Shown piece by piece: positions 25,928 through 34,940 of a stretch of 64,000 nt of DNA. The notes beneath the pieces are model-generated. The model searched no databases. It was not told where the DNA came from and saw only the letters and a list, made by a program, of their open reading frames with translations. Made by a program: the position numbers and the translations under genes. Position 1 is the first letter of the stretch. The number at the start of each line of letters is the position of its first letter. This DNA comes from an uncultured Lacinutrix sp. (GTDB lineage: Bacteria; Bacteroidota; Bacteroidia; Flavobacteriales; Flavobacteriaceae), in the NCBI GenBank assembly GCA_937129145.1, contig CAKZMU010000007.1:1-64000 (forward strand), in the 5' to 3' direction.

Positions 25928-27961
25928 ATGTCACAAGACAGAAAGCTTGCAGCTATAATGTTCACAGATATCAAAGGTTATACTGCTTTGATGCAAGAAG
26001 ATGAACAAAAAGCATTTGAGTTGCGCAATAGACATCGTGAAGCTTTTGAAATGACAACTGAAGCCTTTAATGGTGAAATCTTGCAATATTTTGGAGATGG
26101 TACTTTGAGCGTTTTTAAAAGTAGTGTAGAAGCTGTTGAGTGTGCTATTGAGATGCAGCTCGCTTTCTTAAAACATAATATACCTGTTAGAATAGGAATT
26201 CATGTTGGGGATATAATGTTCTCTAAAGATGATATTATTGGAGATGCCGTAAATGTTGCATCTCGCATAGAATCTTGTGCAGACGCTGGTAGTGTATTGA
26301 TTTCAGATAAGGTTCACGACCAAATACGGAGTCATCCTCATATTAAAACTCAATTTTTAGACGCTTACGAGTTTAAAAATGTTGATAATGCCATTCCTAT
26401 TTTTGCCCTAGCCAATAAAGGCCTGGTAGTACCAGATTCTCAAGAATTAAAGGGAAAATTCAAAGAAGAAACAAATAAAAGTTGGAAAAGTAATTCTTCA
26501 AAAAAAATTAATGCATTATTTGCTGCAGTCATAATTGTAGCACTTTCAATATTTGTTTACCTCCAGTTTTCTAAAAACAACAAACCGAATATTAAAAATT
26601 ATTCAATTGCAGTGTTACCTTTTGATAATTTAAGTACAGATGATGACGCCGAAATTTTTAGAGATGGAATGACTGAGGATATTTTAACTAACTTGTCTAA
26701 ACTTAAAGAGTTACATGTAATTTCTCGTACTTCAGTAATGCAATATAAGAATACCGAAAAAACCATTCCAGAGATTGCTAAAGAATTGGGTGTATCGTAT
26801 ATTTTAGAAGGTAGTGTTAGAAAATATGGAGATAAAATAAGGGTTACTGCTCAGCTTATTGAAGCTAGTTCCGATGAACATCTTTGGGCAGATAATTATG
26901 ATAAAACCTTAACAGATATTTTTGCCATTCAAACAGAAGTTTCAGAAGAAATTGTTGAAGCTTTGGAGCTTAATATTTCATTTGAAGAGAAAGAAAGTAT
27001 TACTGAAGTGCCAAAGCATAATATTGAAGCCTATAAACTATTTCTAAAAGGTCGACAAGAAGCAGATAAGCGAAATGCTAAAAGTTTAGACAAAAGTATA
27101 GATTTGTTTGAACAGGCTATAAAAATTGACCCAAATTACGCTGAAGCTTATGCAGAAATTGCTAATTCAATTTATTTACAGACATATTATTCTGGTAGAA
27201 ACTATATAGAAGCTGCAAAAGTAGCTAATGAGTATGTAGCTAAAGCAGAGAATATTGATAGTAGGATCTCGAGGATTTACTCTGTTAAAGGTTTGATTCT
27301 TAATATTGAAGGAAAACGAGACTTAGCAAAAACCGCATTTTCTAAAGCATTAACACTATCTCCTAATGATTTAACTGCGAGACATCAATTTGCCACACTC
27401 CATTATTATACAAAAGAATATGACAAACAATTAGAACAAGCTGAAATGGCGTATCGTTTAGACCCACTATCTTTTGCTTCTGCTAATGCATATTTTACAG
27501 CATTGCTTACAAATAAAAAATACGAAGAAGCTGAGAAGCTTATAAAAAAGATAGATGAAGATGGTATTGAAAATGATCAAATATCTATTTATAGATCTTA
27601 TTTTAGATTATATATGGATTTGCGAGATTATGAAAAAGCTATTTTTTATTCGGAGAAAATAGTTGATGATTTTGCTATTTACAATCGTTTTTTAGGATAT
27701 TGTTATGCTAAAGTTGGAGATATTACTGGAGCCTATAGAATGATAGACGATGTTAAAAAAAGAACACCAGACATGTTTAAAAGTCATCAGCTAGCTGTTA
27801 TTTATTCTGGATTGCAAAAAAGAGATAGTGTATTTTATTATTTAGACCCAACTAGAAATAAAATGAAAGATTTGATTGTCATGGATAGACCAACTTTTTT
27901 CACCAATTTTGAAGGTGATTCAAAATTTATAGAGCTTCTTAAAGCTCATGGAATTGAGTAA
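25928..27961 (+). CDS. class III nucleotide cyclase-TPR membrane protein, tandem paralogue
   Basis: This 677-residue protein has the same architecture and length as the preceding gene. It has a cyclase domain with IMFTDIKGYTALMQEDEQKA, YFGDGTLSVF and GDAVNVASRIES, a membrane helix at about 193-214, a FlgO/TolB-like domain (SIAVLPFDNLSTDDDAEIF) and C-terminal TPRs. The two proteins are clearly similar along their whole length, so they arose by tandem duplication. It also has Gln before YFGDG. It lies directly upstream of the denitrification operon, separated by 184 bp with a promoter. Confidence 0.87.
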   Translation: MSQDRKLAAIMFTDIKGYTALMQEDEQKAFELRNRHREAFEMTTEAFNGEILQYFGDGTLSVFKSSVEAVECAIEMQLAFLKHNIPVRIGIHVGDIMFSKDDIIGDAVNVASRIESCADAGSVLISDKVHDQIRSHPHIKTQFLDAYEFKNVDNAIPIFALANKGLVVPDSQELKGKFKEETNKSWKSNSSKKINALFAAVIIVALSIFVYLQFSKNNKPNIKNYSIAVLPFDNLSTDDDAEIFRDGMTEDILTNLSKLKELHVISRTSVMQYKNTEKTIPEIAKELGVSYILEGSVRKYGDKIRVTAQLIEASSDEHLWADNYDKTLTDIFAIQTEVSEEIVEALELNISFEEKESITEVPKHNIEAYKLFLKGRQEADKRNAKSLDKSIDLFEQAIKIDPNYAEAYAEIANSIYLQTYYSGRNYIEAAKVANEYVAKAENIDSRISRIYSVKGLILNIEGKRDLAKTAFSKALTLSPNDLTARHQFATLHYYTKEYDKQLEQAEMAYRLDPLSFASANAYFTALLTNKKYEEAEKLIKKIDEDGIENDQISIYRSYFRLYMDLRDYEKAIFYSEKIVDDFAIYNRFLGYCYAKVGDITGAYRMIDDVKKRTPDMFKSHQLAVIYSGLQKRDSVFYYLDPTRNKMKDLIVMDRPTFFTNFEGDSKFIELLKAHGIE

Positions 27962-28053
27962 TAAAATGGTTTTTTGCATTTTTCTATTGAATTCTATTCT
28001 TTACTAAAAACAAAAGAACACTAAACAAATATATTCTTCAAATTTATTCATAA

Positions 28054-28067
28054 CTGACTTTTGTCAT
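28054..28067. promoter_or_regulatory. probable Crp/Fnr-type (NnrR/DNR-like) operator upstream of norC
   Basis: CTGACTTTTGTCAT has perfect arms TGAC/GTCA around TTTT. It is centred 29.5 bp before the -7 element at 28090, the same geometry as the operators at 7171 and 9980 but with different arms. NO-responsive Crp/Fnr regulators of denitrification bind similar TTGAC-N4-GTCAA boxes, so a separate regulator encoded elsewhere is likely. Confidence 0.6.
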
Positions 28068-28089
28068 GTTTTTTACATTTTCCGTGAGT

Positions 28090-28097
28090 TATTTTTG
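28090..28097 (+). promoter_or_regulatory. -7 promoter element TATTTTTG of the nor-nir operon
   Basis: It fits TAnnTTTG and lies 48 bp before the norC ATG. It is the same distance from its palindrome as in the two sulfur promoters. Confidence 0.58.
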
Positions 28098-28145
28098 AAA
28101 AAAGATAAAAATGTCTTTTTTAAAATCTAACTAAAACCAATTAAC

Positions 28146-28607
28146 ATGTTATCTAAAAAACAAGCAAGAGCTTTCTTTCTAGGCGGCACTTTAGTAACAT
28201 TTTTAGTATTTATTGGGTTGACTGTGTATTCTTTATCAAAATCACAGGACCAATCCAACCATGAAAACATTACTGAATCTGTTGTACGAGGAAAAAACAT
28301 CTGGGAAGAAAACAATTGTATGGGCTGCCATACAATATTAGGAGAAGGTGCCTACTACGCACCCGAATTAACTAAAGTTATAGATAGGCTTGACCAAAAG
28401 TACGATGGTCAAGGAAGAGAGGTCATTAAAAGTATTTTAATGTCCGAGGTGCCATGGCAACCAAATGGAAGAAAAATGGTAGCCTATAGTATGACCGAAA
28501 AAGAGGCAGAAGATATGATTGCTTTTTTTGAATGGATTGGAGAGATTGACCTTAATGGTTTTGATAGAATTGTATCTCCATTGGCTAAAGATAAAATCAA
28601 TAACTAA
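28146..28607 (+). CDS. norC: nitric oxide reductase cytochrome c subunit NorC
   Basis: This 153-residue protein has one N-terminal membrane helix (about 9-30) and a single haem motif CMGCH (about 58-62) followed by TILGEGAYYAPELTKV, the NorC signature. It passes electrons to NorB, which reduces NO to N2O. It is the first gene of a nine-gene denitrification cluster, with a promoter carrying a TGAC-N4-GTCA palindrome. NorB follows after 11 bp. Confidence 0.92.
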   Translation: MLSKKQARAFFLGGTLVTFLVFIGLTVYSLSKSQDQSNHENITESVVRGKNIWEENNCMGCHTILGEGAYYAPELTKVIDRLDQKYDGQGREVIKSILMSEVPWQPNGRKMVAYSMTEKEAEDMIAFFEWIGEIDLNGFDRIVSPLAKDKINN

Positions 28608-28618
28608 ACTAACTAATC

Positions 28619-29956
28619 ATGAAATATAAATCACAAAAAGTTGCCTATTGGTTTTTTGCCCTTTCAATGTTGCTATTAGTATTACAAATAGTATATGGCT
28701 TTGTAATGGGCTTTGCTAGAATAGGTTTCGACAATTTACACGACTTTGTCCCTTTTAATACAGCTAGAGCAGTGCATACTAATTTATTAGTTGTATGGTT
28801 ATTATCTGGTTTTATGGGAGCCGCATATTATATTATTCCCGAAGAAGCGCAACGTGAATTAGTAAACGTAAAATTAGCATATGTACAATTAATAAGTTTA
28901 GCTGTAGTTGGTGTTGTAGCTATAGTGGGTTACCATTTTAATTATTGGGAAGGAAGAAAATTTTTAGAAATACCAAGACCTTTAGATTATCTAGTGGTAG
29001 CAAACGTACTCTTGTTTTTAGGGCTCATACTTACAACGCTATTTAAAGGAAAGCGAAAAACAACCACAGCTCTGGTGCTTTCTATGGGACTGCTTTTTGC
29101 AGCTTTATTATACTTACCGGGAATGTTGCCTTTTGATAGTCAAGTAACCGATTCATTTTTTAGATGGTGGGTAGTACATTTATGGGTAGAAGGTGTTTGG
29201 GAGTTAATTATGGGAGGTATTTTATCGTTCTTATTAATTAAACTTACTGGAGTAGATAGAGAAGTAATAGAAAAATGGCTGTATGTAATCGTCGGATTAA
29301 CATTTTTATCTGGAGTATTAGGTACAGGTCACCACTACTACTATATTGGTGTAAACAAAATTTGGTTAATCGTTGGAGGCATATTCTCTGCTCTTGAGCC
29401 TTTAGCATTCTTAGCTATGGCATTATTTGCAGTTAATATGTATAGAAAAGGAGAGAAAAAACATCCTAACAAATTAGCATTGTATTGGACCTTAGGAGCA
29501 GCAATAGTATCATTTGTTGGTGCAGGCTTATTAGGTTTTGCACATACATTACCTCAAACAAACTTATATACTCACGGTACACTTGTGACTGCAATGCATG
29601 GTCACTTGGCATTCTGGGGAGCTTACGGTATGATTGTTTTAGCAATTATAAGTTATGCATTACCAAACTTAACAGGACGAAAGTTATATCAAAGTACTAG
29701 AGGTAGGGCTGCATATTGGTTATCAAATATTGGAATGATTGGTATGACAGTAGCTTTTGGAGTCGCTGGAGTAGCACAGGTATATTTAGAAAGAAAATTT
29801 GGAATGGACTTTATGCAAGTGCAAGGAGAAATTAGCGTGCATTTTGTTGTACTAATTTTATGTGCCTCAATTTTTACAACAGGAATAATACTGTATGTAA
29901 TTGACTTTTATAAGCATGGAAAACCAAATGACGAAGCATTAGAAATAGACAATTAA
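28619..29956 (+). CDS. norB: nitric oxide reductase catalytic subunit NorB
   Basis: This 445-residue protein has about twelve membrane helices. The NorB residues are in place: ARAVHTNL (low-spin haem His), VVHLWVEGVWEL (FeB His and the key Glu), GTGHHYYYIG (two FeB His), ALEPL (second conserved Glu) and TAMHGHLAFWGAYG (haem His pair). Length and absence of the N-terminal extension of quinol-type enzymes, plus the adjacent NorC, indicate the cytochrome c-dependent cNOR. It reduces NO to N2O in the inner membrane. Confidence 0.93.
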   Translation: MKYKSQKVAYWFFALSMLLLVLQIVYGFVMGFARIGFDNLHDFVPFNTARAVHTNLLVVWLLSGFMGAAYYIIPEEAQRELVNVKLAYVQLISLAVVGVVAIVGYHFNYWEGRKFLEIPRPLDYLVVANVLLFLGLILTTLFKGKRKTTTALVLSMGLLFAALLYLPGMLPFDSQVTDSFFRWWVVHLWVEGVWELIMGGILSFLLIKLTGVDREVIEKWLYVIVGLTFLSGVLGTGHHYYYIGVNKIWLIVGGIFSALEPLAFLAMALFAVNMYRKGEKKHPNKLALYWTLGAAIVSFVGAGLLGFAHTLPQTNLYTHGTLVTAMHGHLAFWGAYGMIVLAIISYALPNLTGRKLYQSTRGRAAYWLSNIGMIGMTVAFGVAGVAQVYLERKFGMDFMQVQGEISVHFVVLILCASIFTTGIILYVIDFYKHGKPNDEALEIDN

Positions 29957-29968
29957 AATAAAGAAATT

Positions 29969-31435
29969 ATGACAAATTTAAATAGAGTATTATCAAAAGT
30001 AAGTATGTTAATTGCTTCTTTTGTTTTAGTAGTTAGTTGCGGTGATAACGCATCTAAAGATAGTGTAGTAATGCAGGATCCTGCTACAATAGTAATAAAA
30101 GGAACTATGGAAGCTGAACTTACAGCACCACCTTTTGTACCTGCTCCAGTTGGAGATAGACCTGCAAAAAAGTTAATAGTTAATATGGAAATTTTAGAGG
30201 AAGTTGGAACAATGACTGATGGTGTTGAATATGTATATTGGACTTTTGGAGGCTCGGTACCAGGAAGTTTTATTAGAACAAGAGTAGGTGACGAAGTTGA
30301 ATTTACATTATCTAATCACCCAGATAATAAACTACCGCATAATATAGATTTACATGCGGTTACTGGTCCAGGTGGTGGAGCAACATCATCTTTTGTGGCA
30401 CCTGGTCATGAAAAAGTATTTTCTTTTAAAACATTAAACCCTGGATTGTATGTGTACCATTGTGCAACAGCACCTGTTGGAATGCATATTGCCAACGGTA
30501 TGTACGGGTTAATTTTAGTTGAACCTGCTGGAGGTTTACCACCTGTGGATAAAGAATACTATATCATGCAAGGTGATTTCTATACAAAAGGAGAAAATGG
30601 TGCTCCTGGACTACAACCATTTGATATGCAAAAAGCTGTGGATGAAGATGCAGATTACGTTGTGTTTAATGGAAAAGTGGGCGCATTAACAGGTGATGGT
30701 GCTATTACAGCTAACGTGGGCGAAACGGTTCGTTTATATGTTGGTAATGGTGGTCCAAACTTAACATCGTCATTTCACGTAATTGGTGAAATATTTGATA
30801 ATGTTCATGTTGAAGGAGGGTCTATGATTAACAAGGATGTACAAACAACATCAATTCCTGCAGGAGGGGCTGCGATAGTTGATTTTAAAGTAGATGTTCC
30901 AGGAACTTTTATTTTGGTTGACCACGCTATTTTTAGAGCATTTAATAAAGGAGCTTTAGGAATGCTAAAAGTGACTGGAGAAGAAGATAAACAAATATAT
31001 TCAGGTGTAAAGCAAGAAGGTATTTATAACCCAGAAGGTGGTACAATTCAAACTATGCCAAACGATGGCTCACCTGCTGTTGCAGAAAACACTAATAAAT
31101 CATTAAGCGAAAAAATTGCCTCTGGTAAGCAAATTTATACTAAAACGTGTTTTGCTTGTCATCAATCTGAAGGGCAAGGTATACCAAATGCATTTCCTCC
31201 TTTAGCAAAATCTGATTATTTAAATTCAGATGTAAAAAGAGCCATAGGCATTGTTCTAAATGGTTTAACGGGAGAAATTACAGTTAATGGCCAAAAGTAT
31301 AATAGTATCATGACGAAGCAAACTTTAACAGACGAGGAAGTAGCAGATGTTATGACGTATGTATATAATTCTTGGGGGAATAATAAAACAAACGTAACCA
31401 CAATGATGGTTTCTGAAGTTAAAAGTTCTCATTAA
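29969..31435 (+). CDS. nirK: copper nitrite reductase NirK with C-terminal cytochrome c domain
   Basis: This 488-residue protein begins with a lipoprotein-like signal (LVVSCGDN). Two cupredoxin domains carry all copper ligands: [12 protein letters not shown] (type 1 and type 2 His), [16 protein letters not shown] (His, Cys, His, Met at about 163-178) and DHAIFRAF (type 2 His). FHVIGE supplies the catalytic His. A cytochrome c domain with [11 protein letters not shown] (about 393-403) is fused at the C-terminus and may accept electrons directly. It reduces nitrite to NO, the substrate of the adjacent NorBC. It lies 12 bp after norB. Confidence 0.93.
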   Translation: MTNLNRVLSKVSMLIASFVLVVSCGDNASKDSVVMQDPATIVIKGTMEAELTAPPFVPAPVGDRPAKKLIVNMEILEEVGTMTDGVEYVYWTFGGSVPGSFIRTRVGDEVEFTLSNHPDNKLPHNIDLHAVTGPGGGATSSFVAPGHEKVFSFKTLNPGLYVYHCATAPVGMHIANGMYGLILVEPAGGLPPVDKEYYIMQGDFYTKGENGAPGLQPFDMQKAVDEDADYVVFNGKVGALTGDGAITANVGETVRLYVGNGGPNLTSSFHVIGEIFDNVHVEGGSMINKDVQTTSIPAGGAAIVDFKVDVPGTFILVDHAIFRAFNKGALGMLKVTGEEDKQIYSGVKQEGIYNPEGGTIQTMPNDGSPAVAENTNKSLSEKIASGKQIYTKTCFACHQSEGQGIPNAFPPLAKSDYLNSDVKRAIGIVLNGLTGEITVNGQKYNSIMTKQTLTDEEVADVMTYVYNSWGNNKTNVTTMMVSEVKSSH

Positions 31436-31449
31436 TATAAATTAATAGC

Positions 31450-32223
31450 ATGAAAATCATCATTAGATTGACAATTTGTTTATTTCTGTTTTGGACGGCC
31501 AATTCAAATTGTCAATCTAAAATGGTTAAAATAGATGGAGGAACATATATTCCTTTGTATGGTAGAGATTCATTGGTAGTTACTATTTCAAGTTTTAAAA
31601 TGGATGTATATCCAGTAACTAATGAACAATACTTGGAGTTTGTAAAAAAATATCCCAAATGGCAAAAATCTAATGTAAAGAAACTTTTTGCAGACGATAA
31701 TTACCTTCGAGATTGGAAAACAGACACACTTTTAAATGACAACCAATCGCCTAAAGCAGCCATAACAAATATATCTTGGTTTGCAGCTAAAGACTATTGC
31801 GAATGCCAAGGAAAACGGTTACCAACACTAAATGAATGGGAATATGTCGCAATGGCCAATAAAGAAATTCCAGATGCTAGACGATTAAAAAAGTACAACG
31901 AGTTTATTCTCTCATGGTATGAAAAACCAAAAACTGCTAACAACGATATTGGTTCAACATTCAAAAATTATTGGAATGTGTATGATTTGCATGGTTTAGT
32001 ATGGGAGTGGACTTACGATTTTAATTCCGTTTTAATTTCAGGAGAATCCCGAAAAGATGTAGATGATGATAGTAATTTGTTCTGCGGAAGTGCTGCAGTA
32101 GGCACCACAGATTTAATGAATTATGCTGCATTTATGCGCTATGCCATAAGAGGAAGTTTAAACGCCAACTACACCATGAAAAACCTTGGATTTAGATGTG
32201 TAAAAGATGCAAAACTAAAATAA
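31450..32223 (+). CDS. nirV: NirV-like formylglycine-generating-enzyme-fold protein
   Basis: This 257-residue exported protein has a signal peptide (about 1-22). It shows the SUMF1/FGE-sulfatase fold: MVKIDGGTYIPLYG, MDVYPVTNEQYLEFVK, ISWFAAKDYCECQGKRLPTLNEWEYVA, DLHGLVWEWTYDF and IRGSLNANYTMKNLGFRCVK. FGE-like proteins called NirV often sit next to nirK. Here it follows directly, 14 bp after, supporting that name. The precise role in NirK maturation is not established. Confidence 0.8.
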   Translation: MKIIIRLTICLFLFWTANSNCQSKMVKIDGGTYIPLYGRDSLVVTISSFKMDVYPVTNEQYLEFVKKYPKWQKSNVKKLFADDNYLRDWKTDTLLNDNQSPKAAITNISWFAAKDYCECQGKRLPTLNEWEYVAMANKEIPDARRLKKYNEFILSWYEKPKTANNDIGSTFKNYWNVYDLHGLVWEWTYDFNSVLISGESRKDVDDDSNLFCGSAAVGTTDLMNYAAFMRYAIRGSLNANYTMKNLGFRCVKDAKLK

Positions 32224-32224
32224 T

Positions 32225-32926
32225 ATGAAAGTAATAAAATATATAGTAATCCTTTTAATTCCAGTTTTTCTAAGTTCTTGCAAGGATAATTCAAACAATG
32301 AAATTGCAAGTGTTTATCAATGCCCTATGAAATGTGAAGGAGATAAAACATTTGATAAACCAGGTAGTTGTAGTGTTTGTAATATGGATTTACAACCAAT
32401 AGATATAAATAGTATTTATGAGGCTGAGGTTGATGAAATATCAGAAACTTCAATTTTTAATCTAGATTCTAAATGGAATACCGAAGAAGGTGAAGAAATT
32501 CAACTTGCCGATTTAAAAGGAAAAACGTTAGTAATGGTCATGATTTACACTACCTGCAAAGCGGCTTGCCCAAGATTGGTTGCCGACATGAGAAATATTG
32601 AAAAACAAGTCCCAAACAATAAAGATTTGCGTTACATATTAGTAAGTATTGACCCTGTAAATGACACACCAGAGCGTCTAAAAGCTTTTGCTATAGAAAA
32701 TAAAATGGATGCCGAACATTGGACATTTTTACAAGGAACTGAAAGTACTGTACGCGAATTTGCAAACGTACTTGCTGTTAAATACAAACAAATTTCTCCG
32801 CTGGATTTTTCACATTCAAACATTATAAGTGTATTTAATGATAAAGGCGAGCTAATGCATCAACAAGAAGGATTAGGAGTAGATAACAAAGAAACAATTT
32901 CAACAATATTAGAACTTACAAAATAA
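32225..32926 (+). CDS. SCO1/SenC copper chaperone with N-terminal heavy-metal-binding domain
   Basis: This 233-residue lipoprotein (LSSC at about 16-19) has a heavy-metal-binding motif YQCPMKCEGD...CSVCNMDLQPI (about 31-59). An SCO domain follows, with the copper-binding CxxxC in YTTCKAACPR (about 108-117) and the distal His in DFSHSN (about 194). SCO proteins deliver copper or act as thiol reductants. Its place directly after nirK and nirV suggests copper loading of NirK. The domain fusion is common in Bacteroidota. Confidence 0.87.
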   Translation: MKVIKYIVILLIPVFLSSCKDNSNNEIASVYQCPMKCEGDKTFDKPGSCSVCNMDLQPIDINSIYEAEVDEISETSIFNLDSKWNTEEGEEIQLADLKGKTLVMVMIYTTCKAACPRLVADMRNIEKQVPNNKDLRYILVSIDPVNDTPERLKAFAIENKMDAEHWTFLQGTESTVREFANVLAVKYKQISPLDFSHSNIISVFNDKGELMHQQEGLGVDNKETISTILELTK

Positions 32927-32929
32927 ATT

Positions 32930-33643
32930 ATGATGATAGTAAAAGAAGAAAACACAGTTGCAGAAGTAGTCGTTAACAATATAAAAGCGGCGCACATTTT
33001 TAAAAAACATGGCATAGATTTTTGCTGTGGAGGTGGAATTACCTTAGAAAAAGCTTGTGCAAAAAACAATGCAAATTTCGATAATTTAAAGGCCGAAATT
33101 GAAGCCCTAAATAACACGACCAGCAAATCGTATAATTACGATAAATGGGAATTAGACTTCCTAATAGACCATATTGTTAATATCCACCACGCGTATGTTG
33201 AAGAAAGTATTCCAATTCTTTTAGCCTATGCCAATAAAGTTGCTAAAGTCCATGGACACCATTATACCGAAGTTGTAAAAATAAACAACCTCGTAGAAGA
33301 GGTGGTTAAAGAATTAGCAGCACACATGAAAAAGGAAGAATTAATTTTATTCCCATATATAAAAAAGCAAGTAAAAGCTTTAAAGGAAGGTGTAAAACCT
33401 GAAAAACCACATTTTGGTTCAGTTAATAATCCTATTAATATGATGATGGATGAACATGAAACAGCTGGTAATATATTTAAGGAAATTGCAAAATTGAGTA
33501 ATAATTATACAGCTCCAAAAGAAGCCTGTAATACATTTAAGGCATTGTATTCTAAACTTGAAGAGTTTGAGCAAGACTTGCATCAGCATATTCATTTAGA
33601 AAACAATATTTTATTTCCTAAAGCCATCCAATTAGATAAATAA
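32930..33643 (+). CDS. iron-sulfur cluster repair di-iron protein (RIC/ScdA/YtfE/DnrN family)
   Basis: This 237-residue protein has an N-terminal ScdA domain (TVAEVVVNNIKAAHIFKKHGIDFCCGGG, with the CCGGG motif) and a hemerythrin-like four-helix region. The His/Glu ligands are seen in HIVNIHHAYVEE, LAAHMKKEELILFPY, MMMDEHETAGNIF and DLHQHIHLENNILFP. The family repairs Fe-S clusters damaged by NO. The gene starts 3 bp after the SCO stop, so NO protection is built into the denitrification operon. Confidence 0.9.
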   Translation: MMIVKEENTVAEVVVNNIKAAHIFKKHGIDFCCGGGITLEKACAKNNANFDNLKAEIEALNNTTSKSYNYDKWELDFLIDHIVNIHHAYVEESIPILLAYANKVAKVHGHHYTEVVKINNLVEEVVKELAAHMKKEELILFPYIKKQVKALKEGVKPEKPHFGSVNNPINMMMDEHETAGNIFKEIAKLSNNYTAPKEACNTFKALYSKLEEFEQDLHQHIHLENNILFPKAIQLDK

Positions 33644-33669
33644 TTAGCAATAACATAAAAGATATAATT

Positions 33670-34926
33670 ATGAAAAAAATCTTTTTTTCAGGACTCTTTA
33701 TAGCCTTAATATTCAGTAGCACATACGCTCAGCAACTTGATATTTCAGCCGAATTAAGACCACGCTACGAAAACAAGCATGGTTTTAAAACACTTCTGGA
33801 AACAGATGCCGATGGTTCAAATTTCATATCACAAAGAACAAGATTGAATTTCGATTTTAAGCAAGACAACTTAATCTTTAAACTTACTATGCAAAACGTA
33901 AGAGTGTGGGGAGATGTTGGCACCTTATCTGCAGATGATAACGCAACGGCACTCCATGAAGCTTGGGGTGAAGCATTACTTGGAGATGGAATGTCATTAA
34001 AATTAGGTCGCCAAGAAATCGCCTATGATGACCAAAGAATTTTTGGTAGTGTAGGTTGGGCACAACAAGCACGAAGTCATGATGCATTTTTATTTAAGTA
34101 TGTGCCCAATGCAAATAATAGATTGGACATTGGTTTAGCTTTAAACTCAGACTCGCAAAGTAATATAGATAACTTATACAGTAATGCAGCTGGCTATAAA
34201 ACGTTTCAGTATGCATGGTATCACGGTAATTTTAACAATTTTGGTTTAAGTGTGTTGCTGTTAAATACTGGAATTGAGTATTTGGATATCACAGAACAAA
34301 CTCTAGATTATATGCAAACTATTGGTTCTAGGTTAACGTATAAGTTTGATGACTTTAATGTAGATGGAGCAGCATATCTACAAACAGGAAAGGCTATTGA
34401 TAATAATGTTAGCGCTTCGTATTTCACAGGAAATTTAGCTTATAAAGTATCTAGTGATATTTCTTTAGGATTGGGGTATGAACACCTTTCAGGAAAAGAC
34501 CAAAACGATGTTACTCAAGATATCAACTCGTTTATGCCACTATTTGGAACAAACCATAAGTTTAATGGCTTGATGGATTATTTTTATGTTAGTAATCATG
34601 TTGGCTCTGTTGGATTAAACGATATTAGTTTTACGTTTTCTTATAAAAAAGATAAATTTTCGGCTAAGTTGGTGCCGCATTTGTTTTCTTCGGCAGCTGA
34701 TATTTATGATGGTTCCACTAAAATGGATAATAAATTAGGAACAGAAATCGACCTTGCATTAGGCTATAAAGTATCTAAAGATATTACAATGAATTCAGGT
34801 TATTCTAAGATGTTTGCAACCGATTCTATGGAAATATTAAAAGGTGGAGGAGATAGCAATGAAAATAATTCTTGGGCTTGGTTAATGGTTACATTTAAAC
34901 CAAAATTATTTTCAACACAGCAATAA
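33670..34926 (+). CDS. alginate-export-type outer-membrane porin
   Basis: This 418-residue protein has a signal peptide ending at STYAQ and many alternating beta-strands. It starts with DISAELRPRYENKHGF, has LRLGRQEI-like SLKLGRQEIAYDDQRIFGS, and ends with an aromatic-rich strand WAWLMVTFKP. This matches the alginate_exp/Pfam porin family. Its position inside the nir-nor operon suggests it lets nitrite or a related anion cross the outer membrane. Substrate is inferred from context only. Confidence 0.75.
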   Translation: MKKIFFSGLFIALIFSSTYAQQLDISAELRPRYENKHGFKTLLETDADGSNFISQRTRLNFDFKQDNLIFKLTMQNVRVWGDVGTLSADDNATALHEAWGEALLGDGMSLKLGRQEIAYDDQRIFGSVGWAQQARSHDAFLFKYVPNANNRLDIGLALNSDSQSNIDNLYSNAAGYKTFQYAWYHGNFNNFGLSVLLLNTGIEYLDITEQTLDYMQTIGSRLTYKFDDFNVDGAAYLQTGKAIDNNVSASYFTGNLAYKVSSDISLGLGYEHLSGKDQNDVTQDINSFMPLFGTNHKFNGLMDYFYVSNHVGSVGLNDISFTFSYKKDKFSAKLVPHLFSSAADIYDGSTKMDNKLGTEIDLALGYKVSKDITMNSGYSKMFATDSMEILKGGGDSNENNSWAWLMVTFKPKLFSTQQ

Positions 34927-34940
34927 TAAAATAAAGACAA

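Noticed and set aside
27962..28050. Possible sigma-54 site upstream of norC (TGG...TTTTGCA)
   Set aside because: The GG to GC spacing is 6 rather than 10 bp, and a TAnnTTTG promoter with a palindrome explains the region better.
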